Positions 18,110-28,253 of a stretch of DNA of 64,000 nt are shown here, piece by piece. The stretch is taken from assembly GCF_005217525.1 (NCBI RefSeq), contig NZ_PNXQ01000001.1, positions 101,884 through 165,883 on the forward strand. Reading direction: 5' to 3'. The notes beneath the pieces were generated by a model. That model worked only from the letters and a program-made list of their open reading frames with translations, did not search any database and was not told the origin of the DNA. Origin of the DNA: Paenibacillus terrae. Its GTDB lineage: Bacteria; Bacillota; Bacilli; Paenibacillales; Paenibacillaceae. A program made the translations under genes and the position numbers. Position 1 is the first letter of the stretch. Each line of letters starts with the position of its first letter.

Positions 18110-19267
18110 AGGACGAACTGAGGATGAGGGCTTTTGAATAGCACTCCTTAGCTTGCGCTCGTTATCTAGCAAATACGGGTCCTCAGGCAAATATCGCAAA
18201 GCTTTTTGGTTATGCTCATATGAAGCGTCCAGCTTGCCCAGATTGGCGCAGCAATGACTAAGTCGTACATGCGGCAGCCAGGAGTAGCAGGGCAGCGGAA
18301 CAGCTCTCAAACCAGACACATCCTGCTGCTCCAGTGCTTTTTCGTACCAATAGGCGGCTATGCTCCACTCTTTTCGTGTAAAAAACCAGTCACCGATCAT
18401 ACAGCACACGTCCGCTTGCGGCACATCATATCGGAAGGAACGCAGCAGAATATCCAGTTGTTGCTCTGGCTCCCCGAGGTGAAGATAGCATTCCGCCAAC
18501 CTTACGCAAGCGGTAATCCGGTCCTCCCGGTAGCCGCTTGGCTCACCCAGCAGGCGATTGAACGCCTCTGCCGCCTCGGCATATTCCTTGCGATCAAAGC
18601 ACTCATTTGCGTGAAAATACAGCAGTCGTCCCTCCAGCTTGTCGGTCTCGCTGATCCAGCGGGCAAGAATACGTTGATTACGGAGCGTGTGATCTTCCAT
18701 GCGGCGGTGCGTTACAGCCACATCTGAATGGACGATTCGCCCCTCGGGTATCACCAGATACTCATGCAGACGCCCTGCCCAGCGGTATTGGCGCTCCCTC
18801 TTTACGAGACGAATACGGCGCGAGGTGAACAACGGCTCACCCTGCTCACCTTCCGCCAGATGGAGTGGCATCATCACCGCGTCGATGTCCGTAGCCGTAG
18901 ACAAATGCCGCTTCAAGGAACACAGGCGCTCCCGATCTGGCTCCAGCAGCACATCGTCCGCATCCAGCCACAGGATATAGGAACAAGTGGCCTTGTCGAA
19001 CGATTCGTTGCGGGCGGAGGCAAAATCGTCGTTCCAGTCGAATGTATACAGCCGATCCGTATAACGGGCTGCAATGGTCTTCGTCTGATCCGTGGAACCA
19101 GTATCCACAATGATCATTTCATCCATCAGGTCCGCCACCGAATCCAGACACCGGGCAAGCGTCTGCTCCTCGTTTTTCACAATCATACACAAGCTGATGG
19201 TGACGGGAGGTTTAGTTATAGAGCCTTCCAAGCTACAACTATGCGTTTTGGGCATTTCCGTCGTCAT
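18101..19267 (-). CDS. family 2 glycosyltransferase with TPR-like C-terminus
   Basis: A 388-residue protein with an N-terminal GT-A domain (SLCMIVKNEEQTLARCLDSV, DTGSTD, and the DxD-like LWLDADD) and a helical C-terminal half with TPR-like repeats (about residues 225-370). This architecture is common in Paenibacillus and Bacillus (SPBc2-type) glycosyltransferases that modify surface glycans. It ends the minus-strand cluster that also codes for nucleotide-sugar enzymes. Confidence 0.9.
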   Translation of the reverse strand: MTTEMPKTHSCSLEGSITKPPVTISLCMIVKNEEQTLARCLDSVADLMDEMIIVDTGSTDQTKTIAARYTDRLYTFDWNDDFASARNESFDKATCSYILWLDADDVLLEPDRERLCSLKRHLSTATDIDAVMMPLHLAEGEQGEPLFTSRRIRLVKRERQYRWAGRLHEYLVIPEGRIVHSDVAVTHRRMEDHTLRNQRILARWISETDKLEGRLLYFHANECFDRKEYAEAAEAFNRLLGEPSGYREDRITACVRLAECYLHLGEPEQQLDILLRSFRYDVPQADVCCMIGDWFFTRKEWSIAAYWYEKALEQQDVSGLRAVPLPCYSWLPHVRLSHCCANLGKLDASYEHNQKALRYLPEDPYLLDNERKLRSAIQKPSSSVRPSK

Positions 19268-19370
19268 GACTTCACGCCATCCCCTTTACCGTTGGCTGTG
19301 TTCCCGGTCTATTTTCCGGTGACCCGCCATCAGTATATGCATTTTCCCCTTCATGCTGCGCCTTGCCTAC

Positions 19371-20159
19371 CTATTCAGGATGTGCATCCCTCTCCGGTGG
19401 CAAAGCCCGCTTCTCCATACGTCGGATTCGCTGTACCGCCTTGTCGAGCACTGCCTTGCGCTGATTCATTTTGCGAACATACTGATGCTCCACCAGCCGG
19501 AATTGTTCCTCGTCCAACTCCATCCAGCGGGCCAAATGCTCTGCCCCCGGCTTGGCCTCACGCAGCTCTTTCGCTTTTTTACGGCCTGCGAAGCACAAAT
19601 ATTTGTGATGCACCTCCAGCGCTTGTTCATCAAAATAAGGATAGAGCACACCGGACAGGCTCCCGGCATAGTAGGTTCGCTTGTGATCGTGAAACGGATG
19701 ATATCCGTAGGGTACGGAAAGGACGAGCGTCCCTTTTTTATGAAGCAAACGGTAGGCATGAGCAAGCAATGTATGAGGGTGTGCGTAATGCTCCAAAATC
19801 TCGCCTAAAATAATCGTGTCAAATCCGCCGGGAGGACGTTCGAATAGAGAAATATCCTTTAAATGAAAATGAACCCTTCCCCGAACAGGTGCAGATTCCT
19901 GACGAAGTTCTTTTTTTGCATATGAAATACTGCCCTCTTCCAAATCAATGGCCGTTACCTCAAAACCTTCACGCCCGAGCAAAATGGACGTTATCCCCTG
20001 ACTACATCCAGCATCCAGCACAGTATGACCCTGCACATGGCGGCAAATCCAGTGGATTCGGCTACGGGTAGCCTCATGGGATTCCTCCGAGTTAATCTGC
20101 CCGTAATAACGCTCATTCACTTGATCACGGTTAGCCAACAGCGGCGGCCCCCCCTGCAT
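19371..20159 (-). CDS. class I SAM-dependent methyltransferase
   Basis: A 262-residue methyltransferase with motif I TVLDAGCSQGITSILL and TAIDLEEGSI. Its start at ATG 20159 overlaps the 3' end of the UDP-sugar dehydrogenase gene by 29 nt. A TTG eight codons in, after a G-rich run, is an alternative. Its position between a dehydrogenase and glycosyltransferases suggests a sugar or glycan substrate, but that is inference. Confidence 0.88.
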   Translation of the reverse strand: MQGGPPLLANRDQVNERYYGQINSEESHEATRSRIHWICRHVQGHTVLDAGCSQGITSILLGREGFEVTAIDLEEGSISYAKKELRQESAPVRGRVHFHLKDISLFERPPGGFDTIILGEILEHYAHPHTLLAHAYRLLHKKGTLVLSVPYGYHPFHDHKRTYYAGSLSGVLYPYFDEQALEVHHKYLCFAGRKKAKELREAKPGAEHLARWMELDEEQFRLVEHQYVRKMNQRKAVLDKAVQRIRRMEKRALPPERDAHPE

Positions 20160-21480
20160 CGGGTTGTCCCAGAATCACGACATGCCCACCTGTGCAATGC
20201 ACCGTCGCATTGCGTGTATCGAACACCAGTGGCGCATGGTCGACCAGTTGCTGGTAATCCAGCACCGAATGATCCGTCGTGATCACGACGATATCTGCAC
20301 TTTCCCACAGTCGGGAATCCGCCACACGAGATGGGATGACCTCGCTGTTCAGCTTAAAGCTCTTTACATACGGGTCGGTGAAGCTCACCACAGCACCCAT
20401 TTCCTTTAGGCGCTCAAACAGGACAAGAGCAGGGGATTCCCGAACATCATCAATGTCTTTTTTGTAGGCAACGCCCGCTAAAATGATCTCGGCCTTGTTC
20501 ATGGCTTTGCCCTCCTTGGCAAGCAGAGCTTCAATTCGCTCCGCTATATACAGTGGCATACGCCGATTCATACGGTCTGCCAAGTCCACAAATTCCAGCG
20601 GAAACCCATGCTGTTCGGATTTCCATGACAAATACAGCGGATCGATCGGAATACAGTGCCCCCCGATACCAGGCCCCGGATAGAACGGCATATAGCCGAA
20701 GGGCTTCGTTGCTGCCGCATCCAGTACCTCCCATATGTTGATGCCGATTTTCTCACAGGCCGCCGTCAGCTCATTGACCAATCCGATGTTAACGCTGCGG
20801 AACGTATTCTCGAATAGCTTCGCGGCTTCCGCAACGGTTGTCGAGCTGACCGGAACCATTTGCTCCAGAAAGGAGCCGTAAAAGGCTACTCCTGCTGCCA
20901 AGCAATCCGACGTACAGCCACCGATCACCTTGGGCGTGTTCCGAATGTTAAAATAAACACTGCCCGGATCGACGCGCTCCGGTGAAAAACACACGTAAAA
21001 ATCCTGACCTATCGTCCAGTCCCTGCGCTGTTCAATCACTGGACGGATCAGTTCCTCCGTTGTTCCCGGATACGTCGTGCTTTCCAAAATGATTAGCGTC
21101 TGTTTACGCAAATAGGGGATTGCCTGGTCGATAGCCGTTTCAATATAAGAAGTATCCGGCTGATGCTCATCCGTCAGTGGCGTAGGCACACAGATGACAA
21201 CGATATCCGAATGCTCCAGCACCTTAACATCCGTAACCGGATACAGACGCTGCCCGATCAGCCCCTCCAACGCATCATCGCCAATATCTATGATGTACGA
21301 TTGTCCTTGAAGCAGCTTGGCTACTTTGGCCGGATCTGAATCCACACCGTACACCTCATAACCAGCTCGTGCCATTTCCACAGCCATCGGCAGTCCCACG
21401 TAACCAAGGCCGATCACCGCAACCTTTACCGTGCCTTTGCTTATTTTATCTATAAGTTGCAAAATACCCACCTCTCTCAT
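20131..21480 (-). CDS. UDP-N-acetylhexosamine 6-dehydrogenase (nucleotide-sugar dehydrogenase)
   Basis: A 449-residue enzyme of the UDP-glucose/UDP-ManNAc dehydrogenase family. It has the N-terminal NAD site VAVIGLGYVGLPMA, the central ESTTYPGTTEE, FSPERVDPG, and the catalytic Cys in GPGIGGHCIPIDPLY. This pattern is typical of WbpA/TviB/CapL-like enzymes that oxidise UDP-N-acetyl sugars to uronic acids. ATG 21480 has GGAG 5 nt upstream, inside the end of the previous gene. With the 4,6-dehydratase it indicates synthesis of modified aminosugars. Confidence 0.92.
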   Translation of the reverse strand: MREVGILQLIDKISKGTVKVAVIGLGYVGLPMAVEMARAGYEVYGVDSDPAKVAKLLQGQSYIIDIGDDALEGLIGQRLYPVTDVKVLEHSDIVVICVPTPLTDEHQPDTSYIETAIDQAIPYLRKQTLIILESTTYPGTTEELIRPVIEQRRDWTIGQDFYVCFSPERVDPGSVYFNIRNTPKVIGGCTSDCLAAGVAFYGSFLEQMVPVSSTTVAEAAKLFENTFRSVNIGLVNELTAACEKIGINIWEVLDAAATKPFGYMPFYPGPGIGGHCIPIDPLYLSWKSEQHGFPLEFVDLADRMNRRMPLYIAERIEALLAKEGKAMNKAEIILAGVAYKKDIDDVRESPALVLFERLKEMGAVVSFTDPYVKSFKLNSEVIPSRVADSRLWESADIVVITTDHSVLDYQQLVDHAPLVFDTRNATVHCTGGHVVILGQPDAGGAAAVG

Positions 21481-21482
21481 CG

Positions 21483-22463
21483 TTACTCCATGCCTCGCAA
21501 TAGCTCAGCAATGCCTGCGCGGTCCATTAACTCATCGTCCGAGCGGTATTGATCAAAGCTCACCCGCTCCAGCCCTCCGTACTGGCTCAGTAATCGCTTG
21601 TCTGCCTGCTGTGGGAGAATGACAAAATAACGATCATCATAGCGGTATGTGTGCGGCACCTCATAAGGAGAAATCAGCACTTCGTGCAGCTTTTCCCCAC
21701 TACGTATGCCGATGCCCTTCAACTTCAGCGCTGGCTGACCTGCCTGCTCCTTCATCACTTCCGCCAGATCTGCAATGTTGCAGCCCTTCATTTTCATAAC
21801 CAGCGTCTCTCCACCAATCGCCGCCACAGAAGCCTTCAGCAGCAAGCCAATAGCCTCTCCAAGCGTGAGGAAAAAACGGGTCATATCAGGACTGGTCAGC
21901 GTCAAATCCTGCCCTTCCGCAATCTGGCGCTTGAACAGCGGAACAACACTTCCGCTCGTACCCAGCACATTGCCGCCGCGAATGCACACAAAACGGGTGC
22001 GCTCACTCAGATCGTTGGCACGAATCATTAGCCTTCCGCCAATCGCCTTCGTCATGCCATATACATTCACCGGGTCAACTGCCTTGTCGGTAGAGACGTC
22101 AATAACCTTGGTGACTCCCTGCTCAATGCTGGCCCGAATTACATTTTGCGTACCGTGTACGTTCGTCTTGAAAGCCTCTTCCGGCTGTCTCTCGCACACG
22201 GGGACATGCTTCAACGCCGCCAGATGGAACACATAGTCCACCCCGCGACATGCCTCTTGTAATGCTTGTAGATCCCGAATATCACCAATAACGAAATTCA
22301 ACCGGGGATCAGACTGGAATTGACGCTGCATGGCAATCTGTGCAAATTCACCTCGTGAAAAAATACGAATTTCCGCTGGCCCCTCCTTGAGCAATTCCGT
22401 CGTCAGACGCTGCCCCCAAGATCCCGTTCCTCCGGTCACCAGCAGTTTTTTTCCTTTGAACAA
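21483..22463 (-). CDS. UDP-N-acetylglucosamine 4,6-dehydratase-like SDR (PseB/CapD type)
   Basis: A 326-residue extended SDR with an N-terminal GGTGSWGQ NAD motif, FHLAALKHVPVCE, and VIDVSTDKAVDPVNVYGMTK, the signature block of inverting 4,6-dehydratases. These convert UDP-GlcNAc to a 4-keto-6-deoxy sugar for pseudaminic acid or capsule synthesis. GGAGGAGA lies ahead of ATG 22463. Three bases separate it from the dehydrogenase gene. No PseC/H/G/I genes are in view, so the final sugar is unknown. Confidence 0.9.
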   Translation of the reverse strand: MFKGKKLLVTGGTGSWGQRLTTELLKEGPAEIRIFSRGEFAQIAMQRQFQSDPRLNFVIGDIRDLQALQEACRGVDYVFHLAALKHVPVCERQPEEAFKTNVHGTQNVIRASIEQGVTKVIDVSTDKAVDPVNVYGMTKAIGGRLMIRANDLSERTRFVCIRGGNVLGTSGSVVPLFKRQIAEGQDLTLTSPDMTRFFLTLGEAIGLLLKASVAAIGGETLVMKMKGCNIADLAEVMKEQAGQPALKLKGIGIRSGEKLHEVLISPYEVPHTYRYDDRYFVILPQQADKRLLSQYGGLERVSFDQYRSDDELMDRAGIAELLRGME

Positions 22464-22482
22464 TACAATCTCCTCCTGACCG

Positions 22483-23190
22483 TTACGAATTTGCGGTGCC
22501 TGTTCCCAGAAATTCAGCCAGCACAGCCTTCATTTCATCCTCTGTCAGCCGATCCTTTGCCGGTACTTTTTTCACCGAGGTATTCGCGGCATGAATGACG
22601 TTCACATAGTTGCGAAGCGGAATGACCTCATGTGGCAGCTCCGTTACATAGCCATGCGTACCCTTACCGGGAATGACAATACGATAATCATCCAGATAAT
22701 CCTTCGCTTGATAGCGGAACACATAAAAGGAGGGCGAACGGTGAAATACCGGTGCCATCTGACCTTCTACGGCATCCCACAGGTAACCCATCTGGTTCAC
22801 CAGCGCGACCGTATCCGGCTGAAATTCGTAATCATGCAACTGCTGTACAAACGATTGGTGATACAAATCGTCGGAATCAATTCGGGCAATTAGCAGTTCG
22901 TCCGTGCCTTCGATATATGCGTGAATGCGACGCTTGCTTTCGATGCTCGTACCGAAGCGGATGTGGCCGGGGATTGGCTCACGCTCGGCCAGTTCCTCCT
23001 CCACGATGTCGCTGCATCCACCTGCCAGCTTGACGACAGACAAGAAATCCGCATTCGTCTGACTAAGCAAGCTGCGCAGTGTAAAGGTTCTGAATACATC
23101 CAACCGCTCGCTGATCCACTCCCGTGTCAGCCGATTGGGATTCATCCCGTAGTTATTAAAATTAATCTCTATGACAATCTTGCGATTCAT
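22483..23190 (-). CDS. rhamnosyltransferase-like glycosyltransferase
   Basis: A 235-residue protein resembling the Gly_transf_rhamnose family: N-terminal FTLRSLLSQTNADF block, then LIARIDSDDLYH, a DxD-type metal/nucleotide site near residue 125. GGGAGGAAGATGA precedes ATG 23190. It is the first gene of the minus-strand glycan cluster. Sugar specificity is not predictable. Confidence 0.82.
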   Translation of the reverse strand: MNRKIVIEINFNNYGMNPNRLTREWISERLDVFRTFTLRSLLSQTNADFLSVVKLAGGCSDIVEEELAEREPIPGHIRFGTSIESKRRIHAYIEGTDELLIARIDSDDLYHQSFVQQLHDYEFQPDTVALVNQMGYLWDAVEGQMAPVFHRSPSFYVFRYQAKDYLDDYRIVIPGKGTHGYVTELPHEVIPLRNYVNVIHAANTSVKKVPAKDRLTEDEMKAVLAEFLGTGTANS

Positions 23191-23428
23191 TCATCTTCCT
23201 CCCTTTCAACCGTCTCTTCACAAGTTATGGAACTGCTGGGGAAACGGCACGTACAAATGCATCAACTCTTTCAAAAATAGGTAGAATCCAAAAATGAATA
23301 GCCGATCATACAAAAATCTTGCTGCTTTCGACATATGATAGATTACAGAGTTTTGTACCATTGAGCATTTTGCAGCAATCCCAAGAGCGATTTCAAATCA
23401 GCAATAGATAGACAGGGAGGAAGCATAT

Positions 23429-24142
23429 ATGACTAAGCCAAAGTATCTGGAGATCGATGAGGTACTGAATCACCTAAAACTGGCACTGGATCAACAGCAG
23501 CCCTTCTCATTCATTCGTATCGGGGATGGCGAAAATTTGATTTTGTCTCAGGATACCGTATGGCCGATGGGAAAGGTGTTACAGGAACGATGGGCAATCA
23601 AAGCCAATCTTGGGCAAAAAGGACTGTTCCTGCCGAATAAGGAATTGCGAGATGAGGTGGCAGAGGCAGTACGTAAAGCCGATATTGCTGGCATCCTGCC
23701 ATACGATGACGTATCTATTAAAGCGCCATCCTATATGAAGCGAGAGCTGACTGACCAGGTTTTTACTCACTACGGCCTCTCTCCCGCGCTGACCTGCCAT
23801 GCCTGCCTGAACCGGTATTTGGCTGAGACACCCGCTTTCTGGGACATGCTGAAAAATCGGCGCATACTGCTCGTCACCCGAACAGCCGCCGAAGTGAAGC
23901 CCGTCCTTGAAGCTGAGCCGTATCAACTGCATATCTCGCACACACTTGCATTTCATCAATATGAACAAATGAATGAAACGCTCCAGTGGATCACAGAGCA
24001 TAAAGATGACTTTGATATTGGGCTATTCTCCTGCGGGGTCAATGCGGTCGTACTGGCACAAAAAACGGCAGAACTCACTGGCAAAGTAGGGATAGACTTC
24101 GGCAAGGCGATTAACATCGTGATGTTCGGCAAAGCGAATTAA
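23429..24142 (+). CDS. GT-D fold glycosyltransferase
   Basis: A 237-residue protein with the N-terminal FSFIRIGDGE segment (about residues 30-39), typical of GT-D-fold (DUF1792-related) transferases that extend surface glycans or serine-rich glycoproteins. GGGAGGA precedes ATG 23429. It is divergent from the glycan cluster and ends at a terminator. Confidence 0.82.
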   Translation: MTKPKYLEIDEVLNHLKLALDQQQPFSFIRIGDGENLILSQDTVWPMGKVLQERWAIKANLGQKGLFLPNKELRDEVAEAVRKADIAGILPYDDVSIKAPSYMKRELTDQVFTHYGLSPALTCHACLNRYLAETPAFWDMLKNRRILLVTRTAAEVKPVLEAEPYQLHISHTLAFHQYEQMNETLQWITEHKDDFDIGLFSCGVNAVVLAQKTAELTGKVGIDFGKAINIVMFGKAN

Positions 24143-24169
24143 TGGATAGCCTCTGCTTCTCATATCAAA

Positions 24170-24206
24170 AAAAGCACCAGTAAATTCAAGATTTGCTGGT
24201 GCTTTT
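24170..24206 (+). terminator. terminator after the GT-D gene
   Basis: AAAAGCACCAGTAAAT pairs with ATTTGCTGGTGCTTTT around a short loop. Confidence 0.85.
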
Positions 24207-24365
24207 GGCTATCACAAACCGTCCTAAACCGGGGGCGCATGGAATATCTATATAAAGCCTTGAAACCTTACTTGCTTAAAAATAGACTTTGAGATTTCAC
24301 GTCACTTATTTTACAATATTATAGAAACAAGCATTAAATTGGAGATCATGAGGAGGATATCGTAA

Positions 24366-25502
24366 ATGACACATAACAATAAATTGAAGACATATCCACT
24401 TCCAAAAGCTAAGCATGTAAAGGTTCATGGTCGAACTACGCAAGCACTTAAACCACTAACTCTGTTTTGGACAGGCAGCGGCATTGAATTGAATATCAAG
24501 GGCTCGGAGCTGTGGATTGAAATTGAGGCCGATTACCAGGTGTATGAGCACTGGATCAGTATTGTTATCAATGGTGCCCCGATGAGTCGCTTGATGGTGA
24601 CCGCAGGACGGCATTGGATTTGTCTTTTGAGAGGAATGAATCCTGACAGGGTTAAAAATGTCCGGGTGGTCAAGGACGTCCAGCCTATGAGTTTTGACTC
24701 GCGCATCTTGCTGCAAATTCATGCCCTAAGGATTGACGGAGAATTGTTGCCGGTCACCGATAAGCCCTACAAGGTGGAATTTATCGGTGACAGCATTACC
24801 TCGGGAGAAGGAGCAATTGGAGCAAGGGAGGAGACAGACTGGGTTCCCATGTTGTTCACGGCACTACATAATTATTCTGCCATAACTGCCGAAGCACTAA
24901 ATGCCGATTACCGAGTATTGTCACAAAGCGGATGGGGTGTCCTGACGAGTTGGGATAATAATCCGCATGCGAACATACCCGCATATTATGAGCAGATATG
25001 TGGTATGCTCATCGGAGAGAGAAATGAAGCATTAGGGGCACTTTCCGATCATGATTTTACCTCATGGCAGCCAGATGTGGTCGTGGTGAATTTGGGGACT
25101 AATGACGGGGGCGCCTTCTATTCTCCCGCATGGACGGACCCAGCAAGCGGGAAAGTGTACAAGCAACGCTTGAACGAGGACGGAACATTCAATGAAGAAG
25201 ATTTACAAGTTTTTGAAAACGCTACCAAAAATTTTCTTGTCAAGCTTCGGGCCTGTAATCCTGCTGCCCATATTGTGTGGGTCTATGGGATGCTTGGTAC
25301 TCCGATGATGCCAGCGATCTACCGGGCGGTAGACGCGTACAAGAAAAGAACGAGGGATCGGGATGTGTCCGTGTTCCAACTGCCTAACACGACGGAAGAA
25401 ACGTTAGGGTCTCGCAGCCATCCAGGGCTTCTCGCCCATACCAAAGCGGCAAATGAGTTGACAGGGTATTTGCGAGAAATTTTAAAGAATTATAATCCAT
25501 GA
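24366..25502 (+). CDS. SGNH/GDSL-family esterase (CE2-like)
   Basis: A 378-residue protein without a signal peptide. An N-terminal beta-sandwich region (about 1-125) precedes an SGNH domain. It has the nucleophile Ser in FIGDSITSGEG (about residue 143), Asn in VNLGTNDGG, and the C-terminal SHPGLLAH with Asp/His-type catalytic His. The two-domain layout is that of carbohydrate esterase family 2, which deacetylates oligosaccharides. GAGGAGGA precedes ATG 24366. Whether it acts on the products of the nearby glycan genes is unknown. Confidence 0.88.
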   Translation: MTHNNKLKTYPLPKAKHVKVHGRTTQALKPLTLFWTGSGIELNIKGSELWIEIEADYQVYEHWISIVINGAPMSRLMVTAGRHWICLLRGMNPDRVKNVRVVKDVQPMSFDSRILLQIHALRIDGELLPVTDKPYKVEFIGDSITSGEGAIGAREETDWVPMLFTALHNYSAITAEALNADYRVLSQSGWGVLTSWDNNPHANIPAYYEQICGMLIGERNEALGALSDHDFTSWQPDVVVVNLGTNDGGAFYSPAWTDPASGKVYKQRLNEDGTFNEEDLQVFENATKNFLVKLRACNPAAHIVWVYGMLGTPMMPAIYRAVDAYKKRTRDRDVSVFQLPNTTEETLGSRSHPGLLAHTKAANELTGYLREILKNYNP

Positions 25503-25550
25503 AGCAGAATCAACTCTGTTGAACCACGCTCATGAAGTAAACATAACGTC

Positions 25551-25583
25551 ACAACACCCAGGATATTTGTGTTCTGGGTGTTG
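25551..25583 (+). terminator. hairpin after the SGNH gene
   Basis: CAACACCCAG pairs with CTGGGTGTTG. No T run follows, so terminator activity is uncertain. Confidence 0.5.
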
Positions 25584-25648
25584 GACCATCATAGGAAAAC
25601 CATGAACAGGCGGCAAGGTCTTAATAAGGAAATACTCGTCTGATATAT

Positions 25649-26065
25649 TTAGAAAAATGGAGTCGAAGCGATGCCAGTAAATACCTCCGGACCATTACGA
25701 ACCGTCGTCGATACACCGGAAATATAAGATGAATACACCGTTTGTATCGCCCATGGCGCGGAAAGATCCTGTGCATTAAAAGCTTGCGTTTCATTAACCC
25801 CTGTAGCTCCCAATACCCCTTCGGCTCGATAGACTACCTCGCTCGGATTATAATCGGTGCCACGTACGATTTCAACCGCATACGTATCACCCAGTTCACC
25901 AATCAGCCCAATGGAACCGCTAAAAGTCACAATCGGACTCGGTACAAGAAAAGTTCGCAGGGTAATCAAACCAAATCGCTCCGGTTCAGGACCCAGCTGG
26001 ATATCGGGACCCTCACCTGTTTTGGATGAATTTGTGGAACTTCTCATATCTAGAAAAAAACCCAT
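25649..26065 (-). CDS. hypothetical protein, beta-rich
   Basis: A 138-residue protein. ATG 26065 follows TTTGGAGGGA. After a polar start (about 1-25) the protein has alternating hydrophobic stretches (LITLRTFLVPSPIVTFSGSIGLIG, TYAVEIVRG) consistent with a beta-sandwich, and ends GIASTPFF. There is no signal peptide. It could be a spore-surface or structural protein, but I recognise no family and give no function. Confidence 0.65.
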   Translation of the reverse strand: MGFFLDMRSSTNSSKTGEGPDIQLGPEPERFGLITLRTFLVPSPIVTFSGSIGLIGELGDTYAVEIVRGTDYNPSEVVYRAEGVLGATGVNETQAFNAQDLSAPWAIQTVYSSYISGVSTTVRNGPEVFTGIASTPFF

Positions 26066-26146
26066 TGTTTATCCCTCCAAATTGCAAGATACTCCATACT
26101 ATGCGAGCAATTCTTCTTTGAATTAGACAAATTAGTAATAAATCTA

Positions 26147-26172
26147 TCAAATCCGCTTAAAATAACCGATAG
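26147..26172 (+). promoter_or_regulatory. sigma-D-like (flagellar) promoter of the chemoreceptor
   Basis: TCAA (26147-26150), a 14-nt spacer, and ACCGATAG (26165-26172) closely match the TAAA-N15-GCCGATAT consensus of SigD promoters. It lies 57 nt before the chemoreceptor start. Confidence 0.6.
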
Positions 26173-26229
26173 TAAATACATACATTATGCATTTTAGAAA
26201 TGAAATGCACATAGAAAGCAGGGGGTTTG

Positions 26230-28200
26230 ATGAAACGACTGAAAACTTTAACACTACGCAAAAAATTGACTGCGGCATTCCTGCTGGTCATGCTTGTTCC
26301 TAGCATTATTGTCAGCTCTTTTTCTTATCAGGCAGCGTATAATCAGACAGACCAACAATTAATGGACAGTGCGACAACTAGCGTTACCGCAGCCGACCGT
26401 GCGGTGACTCAGACGATTCAAGCTAAAATTGCAGATATCGAATATTACGCTACTACGATGACAGCTAGTGACAGCAGTCCAGAAGCAGATGCAGCCATTC
26501 TGACAGAGCTGCAAATCTATTTGAAAATGCATGCGGAAGCCCTCGATATGTTCGTAGGAACTCCCGAAGGAAAACTCATTATTGGCAAAGCCGTAGGCTC
26601 CACAAACGATCCTCGTGAGCGTCCGTGGTACAAGCAGGCCATGGAGAAACCCGGGCAAACCGTAATCAGCCCTGTCGGACTCAATACGGCTAAGGTCGCC
26701 GTTGTGTATATTTCACGTACGCTTCCTGACAATAGCGGTGTTCTCGGTCTTTCCCTGAACCTGAATAATTTAAAGGAAATTACGAATTTAAAAATCGGTC
26801 AAAATGGCTATGTCATGATATTGGATACCACCAAGCGTATCGTTACTCACCCGACAGAAGTCAGCGGAAGTACCCAATTGGGGGAAAAACTGTCGCAACT
26901 GTTTGCCTCCAAGGAAGGTAGCTTTAATTATGATCTGAATGGCGTATCCAAAAGCCTGATTTTTAAAACTAATGCTCTGACCGGCTGGAAAATTGCTGGA
27001 ACGATGGACAAGTCGGAAACAAGTGCCTCCGCCAAACCGATCCTCATCACGACCATCGTGGTGCTGGTCATTTCAGCTATCGTCATCGGTGTGCTGGCGC
27101 TGTGGCTAATCAGCAGTATACTCAAACCGATCCAAAGATTGCGTAATTCTATGGATGCTATCAGCCAAGGCAATCTTTCCATCAATGTCGCTACGAACAG
27201 CACAGATGAAATCGGCGAATTATCGAGATATTTTCAAAAAACGGTGGATAGCCTGCGTAACATGATCAGAGAAATCCAAGCCATGACTGGCAATCTGTCG
27301 GCCTCCTCGCAAGAGCTCGCCGCAGGTGCAGAACAAACAACCCGCGCGATTGAGCATGTGACCGAAGCCATTCAGGATGTGGCGGCAGGCAGCGAGAGAC
27401 AGGCCAACAGCGCCAAGGAAAATCAGGGTCGTGTGTCAGACATGTCAACAGATATCGCGGCTATGACCGAGGCCATGACTGAAATGACCACGTTCTCTTC
27501 TCAGGCCATTCAGGCGTCGGATACAGGCAGTGAACATATCGGCAATAGTGTCGTCTCCATTGACGGCATTCGCACAACAGTGGAAGAACTGGATACGATT
27601 ATCGGCGCATTGAGTGAGAGATCTGGACGGATCGGAACCATTGTCACCGTCATTACAGAAATCGCCAGCCAGACCAATTTGCTTGCCCTGAACGCTTCTA
27701 TTGAAGCAGCACGCGCCGGGGAGCATGGTAAAGGCTTTGCTGTCGTAGCAACTGAAGTCCGCAAGCTGGCGGAAAACTCCGCTCATTCGGCACAACAAAT
27801 CCGTGAGCAAATTCAAGGGATTCAAAACGGCGTATCCGAGGCCCTGACCGCAATGGAATCTGCCAAAGAACGCGTAAGCGAAGGCATTAATTCGGTTGAC
27901 CTGTCCGGTCGCTCCTTCTCCCGTATTCGTAGAGCGATCGTTAAATCGGCGAAGCAACTCGACAACGTCTCAGCTTCTACAGCAGGAGTAGCACAAGGAA
28001 CAAGTGCAGTGGTCGGAAGTATGGAGGAAATTACACGTATTGCCGAAGAAGCCGCATCCCATACCGAGACGGTATCTGCGGCTGCAGAGGAACAGCTCGC
28101 CTCCATGGAAGAGATTGGTTCCTCTGCAGCAGAATTAACCCGGCTGGCAGAACAGCTCCAGGATTTGCTGGCACAATTCCAATTGGATGAAATAAAATAA
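26230..28200 (+). CDS. methyl-accepting chemotaxis protein (dCache-HAMP-MA)
   Basis: A 656-residue membrane chemoreceptor. TM1 lies at about 13-35, then an extracellular dCache-type ligand domain (about 36-265, with [11 protein letters not shown] and GYVMILD), TM2 at about 270-295, a HAMP domain, and a long cytoplasmic coiled-coil. The CheA/CheW-binding tip [21 protein letters not shown] is intact. ATG 26230 follows AGGGGG; a TTG lies directly before it. A sigma-D-like promoter and a YjfB motility gene downstream agree with flagellar control. Ligand unknown. Confidence 0.95.
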   Translation: MKRLKTLTLRKKLTAAFLLVMLVPSIIVSSFSYQAAYNQTDQQLMDSATTSVTAADRAVTQTIQAKIADIEYYATTMTASDSSPEADAAILTELQIYLKMHAEALDMFVGTPEGKLIIGKAVGSTNDPRERPWYKQAMEKPGQTVISPVGLNTAKVAVVYISRTLPDNSGVLGLSLNLNNLKEITNLKIGQNGYVMILDTTKRIVTHPTEVSGSTQLGEKLSQLFASKEGSFNYDLNGVSKSLIFKTNALTGWKIAGTMDKSETSASAKPILITTIVVLVISAIVIGVLALWLISSILKPIQRLRNSMDAISQGNLSINVATNSTDEIGELSRYFQKTVDSLRNMIREIQAMTGNLSASSQELAAGAEQTTRAIEHVTEAIQDVAAGSERQANSAKENQGRVSDMSTDIAAMTEAMTEMTTFSSQAIQASDTGSEHIGNSVVSIDGIRTTVEELDTIIGALSERSGRIGTIVTVITEIASQTNLLALNASIEAARAGEHGKGFAVVATEVRKLAENSAHSAQQIREQIQGIQNGVSEALTAMESAKERVSEGINSVDLSGRSFSRIRRAIVKSAKQLDNVSASTAGVAQGTSAVVGSMEEITRIAEEAASHTETVSAAAEEQLASMEEIGSSAAELTRLAEQLQDLLAQFQLDEIK

Positions 28201-28253
28201 CAGTTCTGACCGATAAATAGTAAGAGTCTTCACGACAAAGGAGGAATGAAAAC

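Noticed and set aside
18728-19813. A 361-codon open frame on the plus strand
   Set aside because: It is antisense to the GT2 glycosyltransferase and a methyltransferase, both with clear family motifs; its own protein is Pro/His/Arg-rich without any domain.
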